In this document: positions 61,261 to 64,000 of the stretch, in pieces
Layout: the number at the start of each line of letters is the position of its first letter
How positions within the stretch are numbered: the first letter of the stretch is position 1
Source: Cynocephalus volans
Lineage: Eukaryota > Chordata > Mammalia > Dermoptera > Cynocephalidae
Assembly: GCF_027409185.1 (NCBI RefSeq)
Contig: NC_084462.1
Span: 26,573,577 to 26,637,576 of the forward strand
DNA: 64,000 nt
Reading direction: 5' to 3'
Notes under the pieces: model-generated
Told to the model about the DNA's origin: nothing
Database searches by the model: none
Seen by the model: only the letters and a program-made list of their open reading frames with translations
Translations under genes and position numbers: made by a program

Positions 61261-63911
61261 TCAGGAGCCTCCTACGACTGGAGGATTGAAGGTGTGGTGG
61301 GTGGTGTACCTTGTCACACTCACTGGCTCCCCAGGGTGTGAAATGGCAGTGCTCCTGCAGCTGTCCATGCTTGGATGGAGAGGAGAGAGGGAGAGAGAAA
61401 GGGTCTGATCAAGGTCCCACAGCCACTGCTCAAACCCATTGCATAGGGGAAATTGAGGCTCCACTGGCCAGACCGAATTAACCAAAGGAAACCAGGCTAT
61501 TCTTCTAAACCTTGAAAACCCAGCTCCTCCCTCCCTGCCCTTTGTCATCGCCCCTACACTGTCTCCTCCACTCCCCATACCCCAGGATCCCTCTAAAACA
61601 TTGTAGATCTGTCTCCCCAGTCAAAACTCGCAGCTGGCTCCCATGGGCCAGCAGGATGCAGCCCAGTTTCTCAGCTGGACACCCAGGCCCCCTGGGCTTC
61701 CCTGGCTAACACAATCCTCCTGCCCCAGAATCCCCCACACCTCCCCACCTCCCTGTTCCCCACTTCCTGAATCTGCCTACTCTCCCTTTCAAATCCCACC
61801 AGGGGCCAGTTTTCCCCTTTCCTCTAGGAATTCTTGTGGGCACTTGCCCTCTGCCAGGCTGCAGCACCTGAGTTCTGTACGAAGTCTTAGGGCAACGCTC
61901 AGAGCTTGGCCTGGAAGCACCTCACCTCCCCATGGGGTGTCTGCTCCCTGGGTGGTCCACTGCCCACCCCCACTTGCAATTCAGGCTGCTGCCACCAGGG
62001 GGAGGGGTGGTGTCGAAGTGGAAAGCGGGCAGGTCGTGGGCAGGAAGGAACAAGTGAGGGAGGGGAATGTCAATACGTTGTCAGCCCTGCCTGGCCTTTG
62101 GGGAAAACAACTCCAGACCGGGCAGCAAGGGGGAGCTGGACTGAGAGGCTGGGCCAGGGGCTGCTGATGGGGAGACCAGAGGAAGGAGAAGGGGCCAGAG
62201 GAGGTCAAAATCAGACCCCATCCCTCCCAGGGGGCGTGGAAGTCTCAGCCCTATCCACTTACCAGGTGTGTATGAGCAGAGCCAGGAGGGCAACGAAGAG
62301 GACAGCCAGCAGGACCAACAAGATGGCGATGATGACCAAGGTGCCTGCATTCTGGGGCCCTGGGGCAGCCCAGAATGCCTGGGCTGGGGGGTGTGATGGT
62401 GTCCACACAGGCAGGCAGGAAAAGAGATTTTATTTGACCTGAGATGGGGACCTTGGGCAGCCTCCAGATCAATCACCCTCCCCCCAAGGCCGGGGTGGGG
62501 GAGCAGGCTGGGGGAGGGGCTCCTGCAGACAGCAAGATAGTAAGGGAGCCTCTGATCAGATGGCCTATTCCCCCCACCCCCACCCCCACCCCCAGCCCTC
62601 AGGAGCCTCCGGGCCCCTCTGCCCCAGCTCTAGTGTTTGGCCTGCTTATCTGGCCCTATACCTTGCTGCAGATGGATCTCACTGGACCACTCTGTCTCAG
62701 CCACAGGTCCCCTGTCACTCATCACCAGGAACTTCACCCTGAACAGGAGACCCAGCATTGGAGATGGGGGTCCCCTGGCTCCAAAACCCTCAGGCCCTGG
62801 CACCTGTCAGTCTGTCCCCTTGACTCCCAGGGCCTGGAGAGAGCAGCCTGGGGCAAGAGGAGGGCTAAAAAGCACAGCCTTAGAGCTCAACAGAAGGTTT
62901 GAATCTAAGTGTGACGTTTTCCAACTGAGTGACCTTGGGTGCATCCCTCATCCTCCCTGGGCCTCAGCGTCTTCATGTGGGAAATGTGCGTGGGATGGAT
63001 TAGATCTCCCAGCACTGAATACAAGGGAATCAAGCACTTAGGGAGGGACACAGGGGCTGAGTCTTGTTCCCCACCCAGGGGGACACCCTGTCTGGATAAG
63101 GAGACTCCACCTACAGGGTCCAGATGGCACACTGGGCCTGGGACTTGAGTTGGTGGGGACCTCTGAGGTAATTCACCAAGGCTTCCCCAGCCCCTGCTCC
63201 CTGCCTGACCCTCCCATTGGCAGAACTAGAACAAAGGACTCAGGTGCCCTGCGTGGGACCCAGTGAACGCCCTAGGAAATGCCCGAGGTTGAGGATTGGG
63301 CACAAGCAGGAGCATCCCCAACTCAGCTGGGGCCTGGCAAAGCCGCTCACCTGTAGGGCCCCAAGCCTGGCAGGGGGTGGTTGCAGCCCCTTGTCATTGG
63401 GGAGCAGCGGGTATCGTTGCCAACGCGGAGGACACGGAGCTGGCTGCTGGCCTGGCCGCCCGGGTAGAGTGCTCGGTTGGCCATCAGCGTGAGGTAGTAG
63501 CCCCTCTGGAGGAAACTGGCAGGGGTGGGGATGTCCTCTATATTCTGGGGGTCAGTGAAGTTCTGGGTGGCTAAGGGGTACCACAGGTCAGACAGTGGGG
63601 GCTGCACAGTCAGGACTCCACCCGCATCCCACCAGACCTGACAGCCCCCCGGCCATGGGCCCTGCAGCATCTAACCCCCCTCCGACCTGCCCCTCCTCTC
63701 AGGCCCGCCTGCCCATTTCACCAAGGGAAAACCAGCGCCTGGCCCCAGCAGCACTCACCATTGCTGTGGGCCACCACCAGCCAGATGGGGTCCAAGTCAG
63801 AGATGCTGAGATGACTGAATTGGCCCCAGGGCTGCTCCAGCGTGAAGGTGGCCTGGGTGATCTTCCCCGCCAGGCTGGCACTTGAGAGCTGAGGCACATA
63901 GCTGATGCGCT
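61261..63911 (-). CDS. UPK3BL1: UPK3BL1, uroplakin-3B-like protein (5' exon outside window)
   Basis: A single-pass membrane glycoprotein of the uroplakin III group. Its exact role is unclear; true uroplakin III partners UPK1B in the urothelial plaque. Five coding exons are visible: 63759-63911, 63351-63570, 62662-62738, 62263-62383 and 61261-61369 (stop at 61261-61263), all GT-AG. They give 226 residues after a split Glu codon. The first exon with the signal peptide lies right of 64000. Extracellular landmarks are ISYVPQLS, TFTLEQPWGQFS, IWLVVAHSN, RGYYLTLMANRALY, VLRVGNDTRC and NHPLPGLGPYR. NFT and NDT are N-glycosylation sequons. Exon 4 of the visible set has the transmembrane helix TLVIIAILLVLLAVLFVALL. 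The tail ends RYTTHHTFNPPVVGGS. UPK3B itself is a poorer match. Confidence 0.92.
62567..62594 (+). repeat. CCCCCA simple repeat in a UPK3BL1 intron
   Basis: A short tandem of CCCCCA units. On the transcribed strand it is a TGGGGG repeat and could form a G-quadruplex. Confidence 0.8.
62895..63040 (+). repeat. MIR SINE fragment
   Basis: AAGGTTTGAATCTAAGTGTG, AACTGAGTGACCTTGGGTGC and GGGCCTCAGCGTCTTCATGT follow MIR order. It lies in a UPK3BL1 intron. Confidence 0.65.
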
Positions 63912-64000
63912 CTGAGGTGGGTGACAGGGGAGGGCAGAGGGAAGAGGCTAAGCAGGGCAACCAAGCCCCCAACAGCACTGGTCTCCGCCAGCCCAGTCTG

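Overview
This is a eutherian mammalian genomic window. Three host genes, all on the minus strand, are recognised from spliced coding sequence: POLR2J (46-3684, complete CDS), RASA4 (9538-36302, complete CDS) and a uroplakin-3B-like gene, UPK3BL1 (61261-63911; its first exon lies beyond the right edge). From memory this is the gene neighbourhood of human 7q22.1. Here each gene is present once, without the POLR2J2/J3, RASA4B and UPK3BL2 copies known in human.

The clade clue comes from repeats. The window is dotted with SINEs whose heads resemble tRNA-Ile, both monomers and dimers, with A-rich tails and clear target-site duplications. There is also a full-length, young-looking L1. This SINE type fits the CYN family of colugos (Dermoptera); a rhinolophoid bat is an alternative I cannot exclude. 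The source species is therefore an inference.

Layout. 1-3.7 kb: POLR2J, four exons, with a CpG-rich promoter at 3.5-3.96 kb. 4-9.5 kb: intergenic, old repeats plus one SINE. 9.5-36.3 kb: RASA4, 21 coding exons; the splice junctions give exactly 803 codons with two C2 domains, a RasGAP domain, a PH domain and a BTK-type zinc finger. Its CpG island and CCAAT boxes lie at 36.1-36.7 kb. 36.7-53.3 kb: intergenic, made of layered repeats: an old truncated L1 with a SINE inside, an L2 with a SINE inside, and a MER2-like DNA transposon split by an EGLN3 processed pseudogene that itself carries a SINE. 53.37-60.08 kb: a full-length L1 on the minus strand, bounded by a perfect 15-bp target-site duplication, with an uninterrupted 1275-codon ORF2 and a frameshifted ORF1. 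60.1-64 kb: UPK3BL1.

The genes do not form a pathway. POLR2J is a core RNA polymerase II subunit, RASA4 is a calcium-responsive Ras GTPase-activating protein, and UPK3BL1 is a membrane glycoprotein. They share only location and orientation. I found no RNA gene, CRISPR array or other prokaryotic feature, and no clearly new biological system. The most informative items are the intact L1 ORF2, the nested insertion history, the single-copy gene arrangement and an unexplained 78-bp direct repeat near 51.8 and 52.6 kb.
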